A stretch of 64,000 nt of DNA, from positions 186,001 through 250,000 of the forward strand of contig JAQWOH010000074.1 of the NCBI GenBank assembly GCA_029245955.1, read 5' to 3'. Below are positions 8,573 through 17,051 of the stretch, piece after piece (position 1 is the stretch's first letter; the number at the start of each line of letters is the position of its first letter). Source of the stretch: Fuerstiella sp. Its GTDB lineage: Bacteria; Planctomycetota; Planctomycetia; Planctomycetales; Planctomycetaceae. The notes under the pieces were generated by a model. That model made no database searches, was not told where the DNA came from, and was given only the letters and a program-made list of their open reading frames with translations. The position numbers and the translations under genes are program-made.

Positions 8573-10315
8573 ATGGATAATGACTTCGACAATGCTCTGT
8601 CGGCACCGCCTGCAGACGCATCCGTCATGCCGACACGGCGTCAGCTGCTGGCGGCGCTGTCCGCAGCCGGGATCGGTACAGTCGCCTTCCGACGTGCGGT
8701 CGCGCAGACGGTCCGGCAGAGCGGTGGAATTGATGAAGAATCCATTCGCAACGCGGAATGGGTAGCCGGCATTGAACTGTCAGAGGAAGAAAGGAAGACG
8801 GCAGCCGCCTCCGTGCAGGGTGTGCTGCGAAAATGCGAACAGATGCGAGCTGTCGCAGTCGGCTATGATACAGTGCCTGCGATTCGCTTTGACCCGGAGA
8901 TGTTCGATGCGGAGGTTTGCGTTCGTGCGAATCAATGCCCGAAGTGTCTGTCACCTTCTGATCCTGTGGTTCCCGATAAGCCGGGTCTTTCTGAACACCT
9001 CTCATTTCGCTCTATTCGCGAGCTGGGGACGGCGCTCAGATCCGGGGATGTTTCAGCAGTACAGCTCACCCGATATTGTCTGGACGGTCTGACGCAGTGC
9101 GACCCGGTGTTGAAGTGCGTGGTGACATTGACCGAAGATCTGGCGATGCGTCAGGCCGAACAGGCAGATCGAGAACTTGCCGCGGGGCAGGATCGCGGTC
9201 CGTTGCACGGCATTCCCTGGGGCGCCAAGGATTTGATTGCCGTTGCCGACTATCCCACTACGTGGGGGGCACCCCAGTTTACGAAGCGAGTGATTGAGCA
9301 GACCGCGACGGTTGCGCAAAAGCTGGAACACGCCGGCGCCGTGCTGGTGGCAAAACTGTCGCTGGGGGCATTGGCAATGGGGGACCGCTGGTTCGGCGGA
9401 CAGACGCGGAACCCATGGAATCCGGAACAGGGGTCCAGTGGTTCGTCGGCCGGATCCGCGTCCGCCGTCGCTGCCGGACTGGTACCCTTCGCTCTGGGAA
9501 GTGAAACGCTCGGCAGTATTGTGTCGCCCAGTCGCAGGTGCGGGATTGCCGCCTTGCGACCAACATTCGGCCGAGTCAGCCGACAGGGCTGCATGGCGCT
9601 GTCGTGGACGATGGACAAGATCGGACCGCTGGCCCGCAACATCGACGACTGCGGACTTGTCTTTGACGCGATCCACGGTGCAGACAGTGGCGACCCCACA
9701 TCTGTAGAGCGTTGGTTTCAATGGCCGATGCAGGTCGACCTCCGCCAACTGAAAATCGGACGTGTCGAAGGAGTACCACTGGCCACCGCGGATCAGAAGA
9801 TTCTGGGGATTCTTGAAGAACTGGGGGCCAACATCATTCCGGTGTCACTACCGGACGAGTTTCCGGAATGGGCTGTGAGCCTGATGCTGGACGCAGAGGC
9901 CGCCACCATCTTTCACGACCTTGTGGCAACAAAGAATACAGACGGTCTGAACAGGTGGCCCGAAATCTTTCGGAAGATGCACTTTATGACGGCCGTTGAT
10001 TATCTGCATGCCAGCCGACTTCGTAGCAGACTGATGCAGAAAATGTCGGACGTGTTTCGCTTGGTTGATCTGTACATCGGTGGCGGCGATCTGGGGATTT
10101 GTAATTTGACAGGGCATCCCACTGTTGTCATTCCGGCAGTGATGGCTGGGGATGGCGAAACCCGACAGCCGGCATGTGGCACCCTGACCGGCCGGCTGCA
10201 TGACGAAGCCACGCTGCTGGCTGCCGCCCGACTTGTGGAGTCGCATACCGGTGTTCCCGGGCAGAACGTACCCGGAATCAACGCCGTTAAGAGTCACGAA
10301 TCACCCGGAAACTGA
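8573..10315 (+). CDS. amidase-signature hydrolase with a Tat-like leader
   Basis: 580 aa. Residues 22-45 (TRRQLLAALSAAGIGTVAF...) form a twin-arginine-type signal, so the enzyme is probably exported folded. An N-terminal extension of about 120 residues precedes the amidase-signature domain. The Ser-cisSer-Lys triad region is present: Lys in GIPWGAKDLI and the Ser-rich GSSGSSAGSASAVAAG, then GSETLGSIVSPSRRCG, where GatA/FAAH enzymes usually have the pattern G-[ST]-D-x-G-G-S. The family hydrolyses C-N bonds of amides; the substrate is unknown. It follows an M42 aminopeptidase gene, suggesting use of peptide or amide nitrogen. It is not GatA: no gatB/gatC neighbour and an export signal. Confidence 0.87.
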   Translation: MDNDFDNALSAPPADASVMPTRRQLLAALSAAGIGTVAFRRAVAQTVRQSGGIDEESIRNAEWVAGIELSEEERKTAAASVQGVLRKCEQMRAVAVGYDTVPAIRFDPEMFDAEVCVRANQCPKCLSPSDPVVPDKPGLSEHLSFRSIRELGTALRSGDVSAVQLTRYCLDGLTQCDPVLKCVVTLTEDLAMRQAEQADRELAAGQDRGPLHGIPWGAKDLIAVADYPTTWGAPQFTKRVIEQTATVAQKLEHAGAVLVAKLSLGALAMGDRWFGGQTRNPWNPEQGSSGSSAGSASAVAAGLVPFALGSETLGSIVSPSRRCGIAALRPTFGRVSRQGCMALSWTMDKIGPLARNIDDCGLVFDAIHGADSGDPTSVERWFQWPMQVDLRQLKIGRVEGVPLATADQKILGILEELGANIIPVSLPDEFPEWAVSLMLDAEAATIFHDLVATKNTDGLNRWPEIFRKMHFMTAVDYLHASRLRSRLMQKMSDVFRLVDLYIGGGDLGICNLTGHPTVVIPAVMAGDGETRQPACGTLTGRLHDEATLLAAARLVESHTGVPGQNVPGINAVKSHESPGN

Positions 10316-10523
10316 AAGGTGGCCGGCGCCCGGGACGAGGCGGTCGCCCTGCGTCGACGGATGGTGGTATCTGACACGAAAATGTGGCCGAGACAGCATC
10401 GCCCGTGTTGCAAGGTATCAACTCATCGAACTAAACGGCTGAGGATCAGTATGCGGCTGACAGACTGCGGGAAGATTGTTGGAACCGCATGTTGGCGGCC
10501 GCTGATACGGACGGCATGCTGCG

Positions 10524-11387
10524 TCATGTGTATGCTTCAAGAGCCTGCTTAAGACGGACGGCACCCTGCTCTGAGACGTCCTTCAGCCTGTCCGGGGTGA
10601 GTCGCAGCGCCTCTGTCGACAAACACCGGGCGATCGTTTCAGGTCGGCGATCGTCATCTGTGCTTTCCAGATGCTGTGCCAGTTGATTGGCGACGTTTAG
10701 TCCGTGACAAAGCGGATGGTCGAAGAGATTCGGGCGGTGATGATGCTGAATACTGTTGACCAGCTGTTCGGGCAGATTCCATTCCCGGGCGACGACAGCA
10801 CTGACCTCGGCATGATCAATGCTCAGAATCGCTCTTTCGAGGTCAGGGGCAGAGATGCCCAGGTCAATCTGATGCAGCAGACTACAGTGTTCCGGCGTCA
10901 GGTGTGCTACAAGAACGATCTTGCCGTAGTCGTGGAGCAGAGCCGCGACCGAAAACTCGTCACCGAATTGGGCCACACCCTGTGCCATAAGCTCCTCAGC
11001 GTAGCAGACCACGGTCACACTATGTTTCCAATAGGATTCCGGCGTCATGTCGAAGGCCGAAAGATCCATGCCTGGCTGAGGTCGCACACAATGTGCCATA
11101 GCGACCGATTTGACGGTTCCACTGCCAAGCTGAACCACCGCTTCTCGAATCGATCCCACTCCGCCTGGACAGCGCCTTGCAGAATTGGCCAGACGCAGAA
11201 GTTTGCCGCTCAGAGACGCATCAAGCTCAACGGCGCGAACTAGGTCCGCAAACTCGTAGTTCGGATCAGAAAAAATCTTGTTGAGCTGTACAACTGATGG
11301 TGGCAGTGGAGGGATCGCGTTTACCGTTCTCATCACGTCTTCGTGGCTGAGTTGGTACGTTGGTTCTGTCTGCGTGGTGTTGGTCAT
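10524..11387 (-). CDS. HDOD domain signalling protein
   Basis: About 287 aa. The HDOD hallmark is clear: AIPPLPPSVVQLNKIFSDP, then LVRAVELDASLSGKLLRLANSA, REAVVQLGSGTVKSVAM, then SVAALLHDYGKIVLV and HAEVSAVVAREWNLPEQLVNSIQHHHRP. HDOD domains are HD-related folds that usually lack complete catalytic metal sites; here an H-D pair is retained in LHDYGK. Such proteins act in bacterial signalling, motility and biofilm regulation. The chosen ATG at 11387 begins MTNTTQTEP; ATGs at 11405 and 11420 are alternatives. No output domain follows. Upstream lies the 24-bp tandem repeat. Confidence 0.87.
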   Translation of the reverse strand: MTNTTQTEPTYQLSHEDVMRTVNAIPPLPPSVVQLNKIFSDPNYEFADLVRAVELDASLSGKLLRLANSARRCPGGVGSIREAVVQLGSGTVKSVAMAHCVRPQPGMDLSAFDMTPESYWKHSVTVVCYAEELMAQGVAQFGDEFSVAALLHDYGKIVLVAHLTPEHCSLLHQIDLGISAPDLERAILSIDHAEVSAVVAREWNLPEQLVNSIQHHHRPNLFDHPLCHGLNVANQLAQHLESTDDDRRPETIARCLSTEALRLTPDRLKDVSEQGAVRLKQALEAYT

Positions 11388-12041
11388 TGCTGCGGAAATC
11401 TCCATCGTCACGGGAGTCACGATACTCTCTGCCTACGTGTTAATGGGATCGAAGGAAATGGGAGTGGACCTGCGTCGGATTCAGAGATTTCGATGAACAC
11501 AAGAATATTGCTCGAAGGGCAGTCCCCCCAAACACGCGTATCGTGATCAGCCTGCACTGCATTGCGGGCATCCCCTTATTGGCCATTGCGGGCATCCCCT
11601 CACTGGCTAACGCGGGCATTCCCTCATTGGCTAGTGGGGGAATTCCCTTGTTGGAAAATGTACACGTGAGTCTTTTACCCACAGTCCATTACTGCGGGCG
11701 GCCCGCCGGCAGTTCACTCGAAAGGTCTAAGGAATGCTGCCACTCTGCATAACTGAATCTCTCTGTCGGCGGAGCAGATATCAGCAGACGCTGCATGCAT
11801 AAAACGTGACATCTGCGAGCACTATGCTGGCAGAAGGCCAGTGTGAATCGGGAGAACGCATACTGGCGCGCGACCACCCGTCGAGAAACTCATTGTGCGT
11901 TCCACAGGTCAGTGATTCGCCAATGTGTAAAACCGAAACACTACCTGTGGTTTAATACCAGCACGCAGTCCCGGTCAGTGAGTTACACTCTGGTTTTCGT
12001 TCACTTACTCGCGCTTGTATCCTGTGGTTATGAAACCACTG
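11388..12041. other. 654-bp region without a supported gene, holding a tandem repeat
   Basis: No conserved protein is readable here on either strand. The region contains the 24-bp tandem repeat (11561-11656) and, after it, a perfect dyad GCGGGC-G-GCCCGC (11694-11706). Short open frames cross the repeat on both strands. Between the dyad and the HAD gene (11710-12041) nothing was recognised. Confidence 0.5.
11561..11656. repeat. four-copy 24-bp imperfect tandem repeat coding an octapeptide on both strands
   Basis: Four adjacent 24-base units lie at 11561-11584, 11585-11608, 11609-11632 and 11633-11656. Each has a core close to GCGGGCATYCCCTYATTGGC. Because the unit length is a multiple of three, a frame crossing it encodes an octapeptide series. 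On the plus strand (frame starting GTG 11543) this reads IAGIPLLA, IAGIPSLA, NAGIPSLA, SGGIPLLE. On the minus strand (frame ending at 11440) it reads NKGIPPLA, NEGMPALA, SEGMPAMA, NKGMPAMQ. Neither frame resembles a known protein to me. Divergence rises in the last copy, suggesting an older array. Confidence 0.85.
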
Positions 12042-12656
12042 CTACGAAGAAACAGGGATTCCCAAATTCTGCAGTGCGCCCCGTGTTTTGGTCGTTTCGT
12101 AATAGACGGCGGCATGGATGCCAAAGTTTCGTGCAGCAACTACGTATTCTTCAATATCGTCTGTGTAGAAACATTCCTGAGGCTCACAATCAGCTTTGCT
12201 TAAGGCATCTTCGTAAATGCGTGCATGGGGTTTTAGAACTCGAGCCTGGTACGAGGTTGTGATCGCATCAAACGACTTCAGAACGCCGAATTTTTCCTGA
12301 ATGAATTCCAGGTGCGTAATGCTGGTATTTGACAGCAGGACCAGCCTGAGGCCCAGTTGCTTCAGTTCAGCAAGCAATGGAACAATTGAATGATTCAGCC
12401 GAAAAATGTCTGCCACAGCGTGTTTCAGGGAATCAAAATCAACAGCAACCCTAAGTTGTTGCTGGCAACGATCATGAAACTCCCGTTCTGAAATATCGCC
12501 CCGTTCCAGTTTCCATTGCAGGCCGGAATGGAGCAGCAGATCACGAACCTGAGCCTCAGGTGCACCGGCCACCGTGGCCACATTTCGACACATTTTGTCG
12601 TGCGAAAAATGCACGAGAACGTTGCCCATATCGAACAGGCAGGTTTTGATTGCCAT
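12042..12656 (-). CDS. HAD-superfamily hydrolase (YihX-like, subfamily IA)
   Basis: 204 aa. Motif I is FDMGNVLVHF, where the nucleophile Asp is present and the usual second Asp is replaced by Gly-Asn, as in the YihX/epoxide-hydrolase-N-like branch. Motif II is VLLSNTS, and Lys of motif III is in ARVLKPHARIYEDAL. Motif IV is FYTDDIEEYV. The cap is the helical insert after motif I. These are small soluble phosphatases acting on sugar phosphates or nucleotides; the substrate is not predictable. Its neighbour downstream is the repeat region and upstream the TlpA-like gene, 118 bases away, without obvious coupling. Confidence 0.9.
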   Translation of the reverse strand: MAIKTCLFDMGNVLVHFSHDKMCRNVATVAGAPEAQVRDLLLHSGLQWKLERGDISEREFHDRCQQQLRVAVDFDSLKHAVADIFRLNHSIVPLLAELKQLGLRLVLLSNTSITHLEFIQEKFGVLKSFDAITTSYQARVLKPHARIYEDALSKADCEPQECFYTDDIEEYVVAARNFGIHAAVYYETTKTRGALQNLGIPVSS

Positions 12657-12774
12657 AGCAACGCATCACTCTGTGAGAGCGACCCTGCTCGGACCTGCAG
12701 GCACGGCATGACTCTTGAAGTCGGCCACTGGACGAGACTTAATGGAGAGCCTGCATGTCCGTTGGGAAAGTGCT

Positions 12775-13944
12775 TTAGTTTGTGGTGGCAGCCTTGGCTT
12801 CTGCTGCCTGTTCCTGGAGCAGAGTCTCCACAATGGCCGCCATGTAGTCATATTCGTGAAATCCGACGGACTTCAGACGAACCTTTCCATGGTGATCAAC
12901 GAACAGTGTTGTTGGGAACGCATTAAATTCGGGCACCTGAGCCAGTACTTCTTCCGGGACCATGGCACACGGATAGTTCATGCTGTTGTTGGCCATGAAC
13001 TCGGTCACTGTCTTTATATTCGCTTCTTCGCTTGGCCCGTTTTCCTGATTCAAGCCGATCATCTGAAATCCGTAGTCGCCGTATTTGTCCTGCAACTTGA
13101 CGAACGTGGGGATTTCCTGCCGACAGGGCGGACACCAGGTGCCCCAGATATCGACGACGCAAACACGGCCTTTCATCGCCGCCAGGCTCAATGGCTTGCC
13201 ACTGACATCCGTCAGGTCGAATGCAAAGGGGAAGCCGGTCCCGGCGGCGAGTTCTTCTTTGGCGTGTTGTACGAGCATCTCTGCATGTTTCTTCTTCAGT
13301 TCGGCGTCCTGAATCTTCCATTCTGCCAGCTTGCCTGAAAATTCCGGCAACCCAACGGTTGATTTCAGTGCCGTATCATTCGGCAGTTTTTCCAAATCGA
13401 CCTGGCGAGGGCCCCGGAACCCCGCCTCCACTGCCTGAGTCACGGCAGCCAATGCTTCTTTCGCTTTACCCTGTCTTTCAAGGGCACAGGCGTGATTGTA
13501 AAACACATCGGGAGCACCTCCGGCCAGTGGGTCACTCACGCTGTCCGCCAATGCTTTGGCCAGAAGGTCACCCGCACGCACGTAACAGAGGTCAGCGGCA
13601 TCTTGATTCTTCTTTTGTTGCTGAGTCTGTCCGATCATGTGCAGGGCGCCGATATAGTTACCTAACGCCTCTGAATCGGTTGGACTGGTTTCATACGCTG
13701 TTTTCACCGCAGCGAACTCGCTGGAGAGGTCTTCAAATTCTTCAGTCAGGCCGGCGATCACCGGATCATTCTCAACGGGCGCAGCCGTAGCCGGTGGTGC
13801 CTGAGTGGGTGTGCCGAGTGATTCGGTGGTGGAGGCATCTGCCCCCGCTGTGCCGGTACCAGAGGTCCCTGTGTCAGCTTCACCGCATCCGACGAACAGA
13901 CTTCCGCAGAGCAGAAGAACAAAAGAGAGCCACGAAAACTTCAT
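12775..13944 (-). CDS. TlpA/ResA-like thiol-disulfide lipoprotein with helical N-terminal domain
   Basis: 389 aa from ATG 13944. The lipoprotein signal MKFSWLSFVLLLCGSLFVGC ends at the lipobox Cys (residue 20). A Thr/Gly/Ala-rich linker follows, then a helical, TPR-like region of about 170 residues (AADLCYVRAGDLLAKALADS, YNHACALERQGKAKEALAAV). The C-terminal thioredoxin domain has WGTWCPPCRQEIPTF, with the CPPC redox motif, and a cis-Pro site in AFPTTLFVD. Such proteins reduce disulfides or deliver reductant to apocytochromes outside the cytoplasm. A cytochrome maturation role would fit the many c-type cytochromes at 24-36 kb, but that is inference since no ccm or ccs genes are here. Confidence 0.9.
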   Translation of the reverse strand: MKFSWLSFVLLLCGSLFVGCGEADTGTSGTGTAGADASTTESLGTPTQAPPATAAPVENDPVIAGLTEEFEDLSSEFAAVKTAYETSPTDSEALGNYIGALHMIGQTQQQKKNQDAADLCYVRAGDLLAKALADSVSDPLAGGAPDVFYNHACALERQGKAKEALAAVTQAVEAGFRGPRQVDLEKLPNDTALKSTVGLPEFSGKLAEWKIQDAELKKKHAEMLVQHAKEELAAGTGFPFAFDLTDVSGKPLSLAAMKGRVCVVDIWGTWCPPCRQEIPTFVKLQDKYGDYGFQMIGLNQENGPSEEANIKTVTEFMANNSMNYPCAMVPEEVLAQVPEFNAFPTTLFVDHHGKVRLKSVGFHEYDYMAAIVETLLQEQAAEAKAATTN

Positions 13945-14251
13945 CACGATCAATCCTTGATGAGCGCTTGTTGTTGAAGGACATGAGCAACCCGCCGAAC
14001 CATCGAACACCGACAGATCAGCTTGCCAACAGGCCGAAGCGAAAACCGCCTTGACGTTAATTCGACGAGCAGACTTGAGGCAAAAGACACAGATATGCGG
14101 GATGCCGAGTGCGGTGTCCTGCTCGAAAACTGTTTGACATGTCAGAAGTCTATCGGATTTGCGTAATCTGCCAAGACGGATTGCGGGGACTGAGAAGTTT
14201 GGCGGGATTGGTGGGCCAGCGCACTGACGGCGCCGCTGTCACCGTGTGGTT
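13945..14251. other. intergenic region, nothing recognised
   Basis: 307 bases between the minus-strand RNase HI gene and the TlpA-like gene, which lie in the same orientation, so this could hold the RNase HI terminator and be upstream leader for the TlpA-like gene. I see no gene, tRNA or clear terminator in it. Confidence 0.4.
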
Positions 14252-14755
14252 TCAACGGGCCGCTTCTGCGGCCGCCACCGCCAATTCGTCGCAGCGCTCA
14301 TTTTCAGGGTGGCCGGAATGTCCTTTTACGACCGTGAATTTTACATCGTGCCGGGGCAGCAATTGGTCAAGTATTTTCCAGTATTCCACGTTCAATACGG
14401 GCTTCAGCTGTTTTCCCGCTTTTCTCTGCCAGCCATTGCGTTTCCAGCCGGGCATCCACGACTGACAACCTTGAGCGACGTATGTACTATCCGTGATGAC
14501 CTCCACTTTCGTACGGCGACTCAGCTGCCGGAGGCCCTCGATCACCGCCTGTAATTCCATCCTGTTGTTGGTGGTTTCCGGATGGCCCCCACTAAACTCC
14601 TTTTCTTTTCCACTGGCGGGATGGCGAAGGATACAGGCCCAGCCGCCGGGACCGGGATTTCCACGACACGCACCGTCAGTGAAGATTCGAACGAATGGAA
14701 GTGGTGGGTCAACAGAACTCAATGCCAACCGTTTCGCGGCCTGGCCGCAACCCAA
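14252..14755 (-). CDS. rnhA: ribonuclease HI
   Basis: Up to 167 aa. The RNase H fold carries its carboxylates: Asp in FTDGACRGNPGPGGWA, Glu in NNRMELQAVIEG, Asp in VITDSTYV and Asp in NERCDELAVAAA, with the mobile His in VKGHSGHPEN. It degrades the RNA strand of RNA-DNA hybrids such as primers and R-loops. The basic protrusion WKRNGWQRKAGKQL is present, as in E. coli RNase HI. The longest frame starts with TTG 14755 and has a 20-residue head before the first strand; the true start is not certain. IF-1 lies downstream on the same strand, 89 bases away in the transcript's upstream-to-downstream sense reversed. Confidence 0.93.
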   Translation of the reverse strand: MGCGQAAKRLALSSVDPPLPFVRIFTDGACRGNPGPGGWACILRHPASGKEKEFSGGHPETTNNRMELQAVIEGLRQLSRRTKVEVITDSTYVAQGCQSWMPGWKRNGWQRKAGKQLKPVLNVEYWKILDQLLPRHDVKFTVVKGHSGHPENERCDELAVAAAEAAR

Positions 14756-14844
14756 GAGGAGCTGTAGATAGGAAACTGTAAGTCCAGTCCGCCGACTGCA
14801 CCGACGTTGAGTCAGCTGCGTCTGACGCGTGAGAACAGATGCCT

Positions 14845-15063
14845 CTATCGTTCGCGATAGACAATTCGGCCGCGATTCAGGTCATACGGAGACACCTCGA
14901 CAACAACGCGATCGCCCGGAACGATACGGATGAAGTGTTTGCGCATCTTCCCAGCAACGTGCGCCATCACCAAGTGACCGTTTTCGAGCTCCACGCGAAA
15001 CTGTGTGTTTGCAAGTGCTTCGACAACGTTACCTTCCACCTGAATTGCTTCTTCTTTCGCCAT
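14845..15063 (-). CDS. infA: translation initiation factor IF-1
   Basis: 72 aa, the normal length for IF-1. The S1-like OB fold is complete, from MAKEEAIQVEGNVVEAL to NRGRIVYRER, with the conserved segments FRVELENGH, GKMRKHFIRI and PGDRVVVEVSPYDL. IF-1 binds the 30S A site during initiation. The gene is transcribed towards rnhA, which follows 89 bases downstream. It is not embedded in a ribosomal protein operon, which is common in planctomycetes. Confidence 0.97.
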   Translation of the reverse strand: MAKEEAIQVEGNVVEALANTQFRVELENGHLVMAHVAGKMRKHFIRIVPGDRVVVEVSPYDLNRGRIVYRER

Positions 15064-15518
15064 TCTGAGATTGCTTTTCCCTGTCGCGAAACAGACCTGT
15101 GTTTGGGTTTAGAAATAGGAACGATGAATGGGCCCACTCAATGCTCAAGCCCAAAACAGTAGCCTGCCCCACACGGCGGAGTCAGGTGAGAGACCACTGA
15201 ATGTTGGTAAAACCACACTCTGGTTACCAGTGGAAACCCGGATCAACAGGCACTTCCGATGAATCGGACGTGCCAACTGTCAGCTGAAGGGTGAATCGTT
15301 ACACTCCTGCAACAGAAACTCAAGTGGGAATTCGGCTTACATCGCGGGTGCGGCACTAATTTCCGGGCAATCGGAAGACCGTCCGTTCCGCTTGGCACAG
15401 GGAATTTCAGTTTCGAGGTTCCAATCGACATGATTTAGCGTCTTCCGGAGACAAATCTTACCGTTCGTGCGCGTATTTCAGTTCTGATCGTTACCCGGAG
15501 CGGATCGCCGCCAGGTTA
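15064..15518. other. divergent intergenic region, no gene seen
   Basis: 455 bases between infA and the HD phosphohydrolase gene, expected to contain both promoters. The only regular element noticed is a short dyad CTGGT-T-ACCAG (15220-15230). A minus-strand frame of 62 codons (15243-15431) has no recognisable features. No tRNA-like T-loop was found by eye. Confidence 0.45.
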
Positions 15519-16880
15519 GTGAAATCGAAGATGATTCATCCCTATACGGAAATCCCGGAACTGTCCGGCCATCGTTCTGCGGGCGGTGTCGTTCGTATTC
15601 CGGTCGAACAGGACGTCCCGTTCACCGACCGAGTGCGTGCGATTGTCGATACGTGTGAATTTCAGCGACTCAGGCAGATTACCCAGCTGGCACTTGCGTC
15701 GCGAGTCTATCCCGGTGCAATTCACAGCCGTTTTGAGCACGCTTTGGGCGTTTATCACAATGCTCTGAAATATCTTTGGCAGTTGGGCCACGATCCCAGG
15801 TTCGCTGCAGTCGTTTCGCCGCACGAGGCGGAAGTGTTGATCGTGGCGGCTCTTGTTCATGACATCGGTCACTGGCCGTTCTGCCACCCTGTGGAAGATC
15901 TGGCATTGGAACAGATGCCTCCCCATGAGGCGTTTGCATCGGAGTTTTTGGGGCCGAACAATGAATTGACCAGAGTCCTGCGGGACCAGTGGAATGTGGA
16001 CGCGGATGAAGTTCTGCAGGTGTTGACCGGTCAGTCAGACGATTCGAGTCTGCAACTGCGACAGTCAATTCTGTCCGGACCCATCGACATTGATAAGATG
16101 GACTACCTTGGCCGCGACAGCCAGCACTGCGGAGTTCCTTATGGTCGTAACTTTGATCGGCAGCGGCTGATTAGTTCATTGGTGCTGAACGGGGCGGGCG
16201 ACGGACTGGCGATTACGTCAAAGGGGAAAACAGCCGCGGAAATGATGGTGTTTGCGCGGTACGTGATGTTTAGTGAAGTTTACTGGCACCATGCGGTTCG
16301 ATCGGCCACCACGATGTTTGCCAGGGCATTTTATGACGTTCACGACTCTCTTAATCTGGCAGACCTGTTTCGGATGACGGAGCCGCAGATGATTCGTGCG
16401 TTGTGCGATGCTTCCGGAAACAAGCCGGCAGCACAGCTCACGGACGGTCTGTTCGGGGGCACGCGGCGATTGCATAAGCGTCTGGTGGAATACAGTCTTT
16501 TTCAAAAACCAGAGATGTACCGCACGCTGCGCGGGCTGCCTTACCATGAACTGGTCAGGTGTTCGAATCGCCTGGCCGCATCGATCAGTTCAGAGCACAA
16601 TGTTTCGTTAAGTCCGGTGGACGTGTTGATCGATGCGCCGCCGCTGCATCGAGAAGTCGAATTCAAAGTTGATATCTATTTCCCGGCGGAACAGACCTAT
16701 CGACCACTCAGGGACGTCTCTCCAATTGTCGCTTCCATGTCCAACACTGCGTTCGACGACTGCGTCAAACGCGTACGTATCTGTGTGTCAGATAACGTAG
16801 TGCCACTGCAGTTGAAGCCTGAAGTGATCGATGAATTGCTTCAGGGGGCTGTCGATGGTTGCGTGTCGGACGATCCATGA
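15519..16880 (+). CDS. HD-domain phosphohydrolase, dNTPase/SAMHD1-like
   Basis: 453 aa. The HD-domain ligands are clear: His in AIHSRFEHALGVYHN, His-Asp in ALVHDIGHWPFCH and Asp in GPIDIDKMDYLGRDSQH. The arrangement and the following helical region match the SAMHD1/YdhJ-type deoxynucleotide triphosphohydrolase group, which hydrolyses dNTPs; the actual substrate of this branch is not established. The C-terminal 150 residues are less conserved. The start is given as GTG 15519 (MKSKMIHP); an in-frame ATG at 15531 is equally possible, as neither has an ideal Shine-Dalgarno spacing. Confidence 0.88.
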   Translation: MKSKMIHPYTEIPELSGHRSAGGVVRIPVEQDVPFTDRVRAIVDTCEFQRLRQITQLALASRVYPGAIHSRFEHALGVYHNALKYLWQLGHDPRFAAVVSPHEAEVLIVAALVHDIGHWPFCHPVEDLALEQMPPHEAFASEFLGPNNELTRVLRDQWNVDADEVLQVLTGQSDDSSLQLRQSILSGPIDIDKMDYLGRDSQHCGVPYGRNFDRQRLISSLVLNGAGDGLAITSKGKTAAEMMVFARYVMFSEVYWHHAVRSATTMFARAFYDVHDSLNLADLFRMTEPQMIRALCDASGNKPAAQLTDGLFGGTRRLHKRLVEYSLFQKPEMYRTLRGLPYHELVRCSNRLAASISSEHNVSLSPVDVLIDAPPLHREVEFKVDIYFPAEQTYRPLRDVSPIVASMSNTAFDDCVKRVRICVSDNVVPLQLKPEVIDELLQGAVDGCVSDDP

Positions 16881-17051
16881 ACCGCAGGTGGTCAGGCCTG
16901 AGTCCCTTCCGAATATCCCGTGGCGCAGTGGCATCATGAGAACCGCACAGCTAGGCTATACGGTCGGTGGTGGTAGCCGTGACAGTCACGGAACGGTTGT
17001 GCCTTTGTCTTGCACACCGCGCTCATGACAGCCGGATACAGGAGCCATGTG

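Noticed and set aside
8573..10315. GatA subunit of the tRNA amidotransferase
   Set aside because: The protein has an export signal and a long extension, and no gatB or gatC gene is present.
11561..11656. CRISPR-like repeat array
   Set aside because: The 24-bp units are directly adjacent with no spacers and there are no cas genes.
15243..15431. 62-codon minus-strand gene in the infA-HD intergenic region
   Set aside because: No domain, no membrane or signal segment, and no convincing ribosome binding site.
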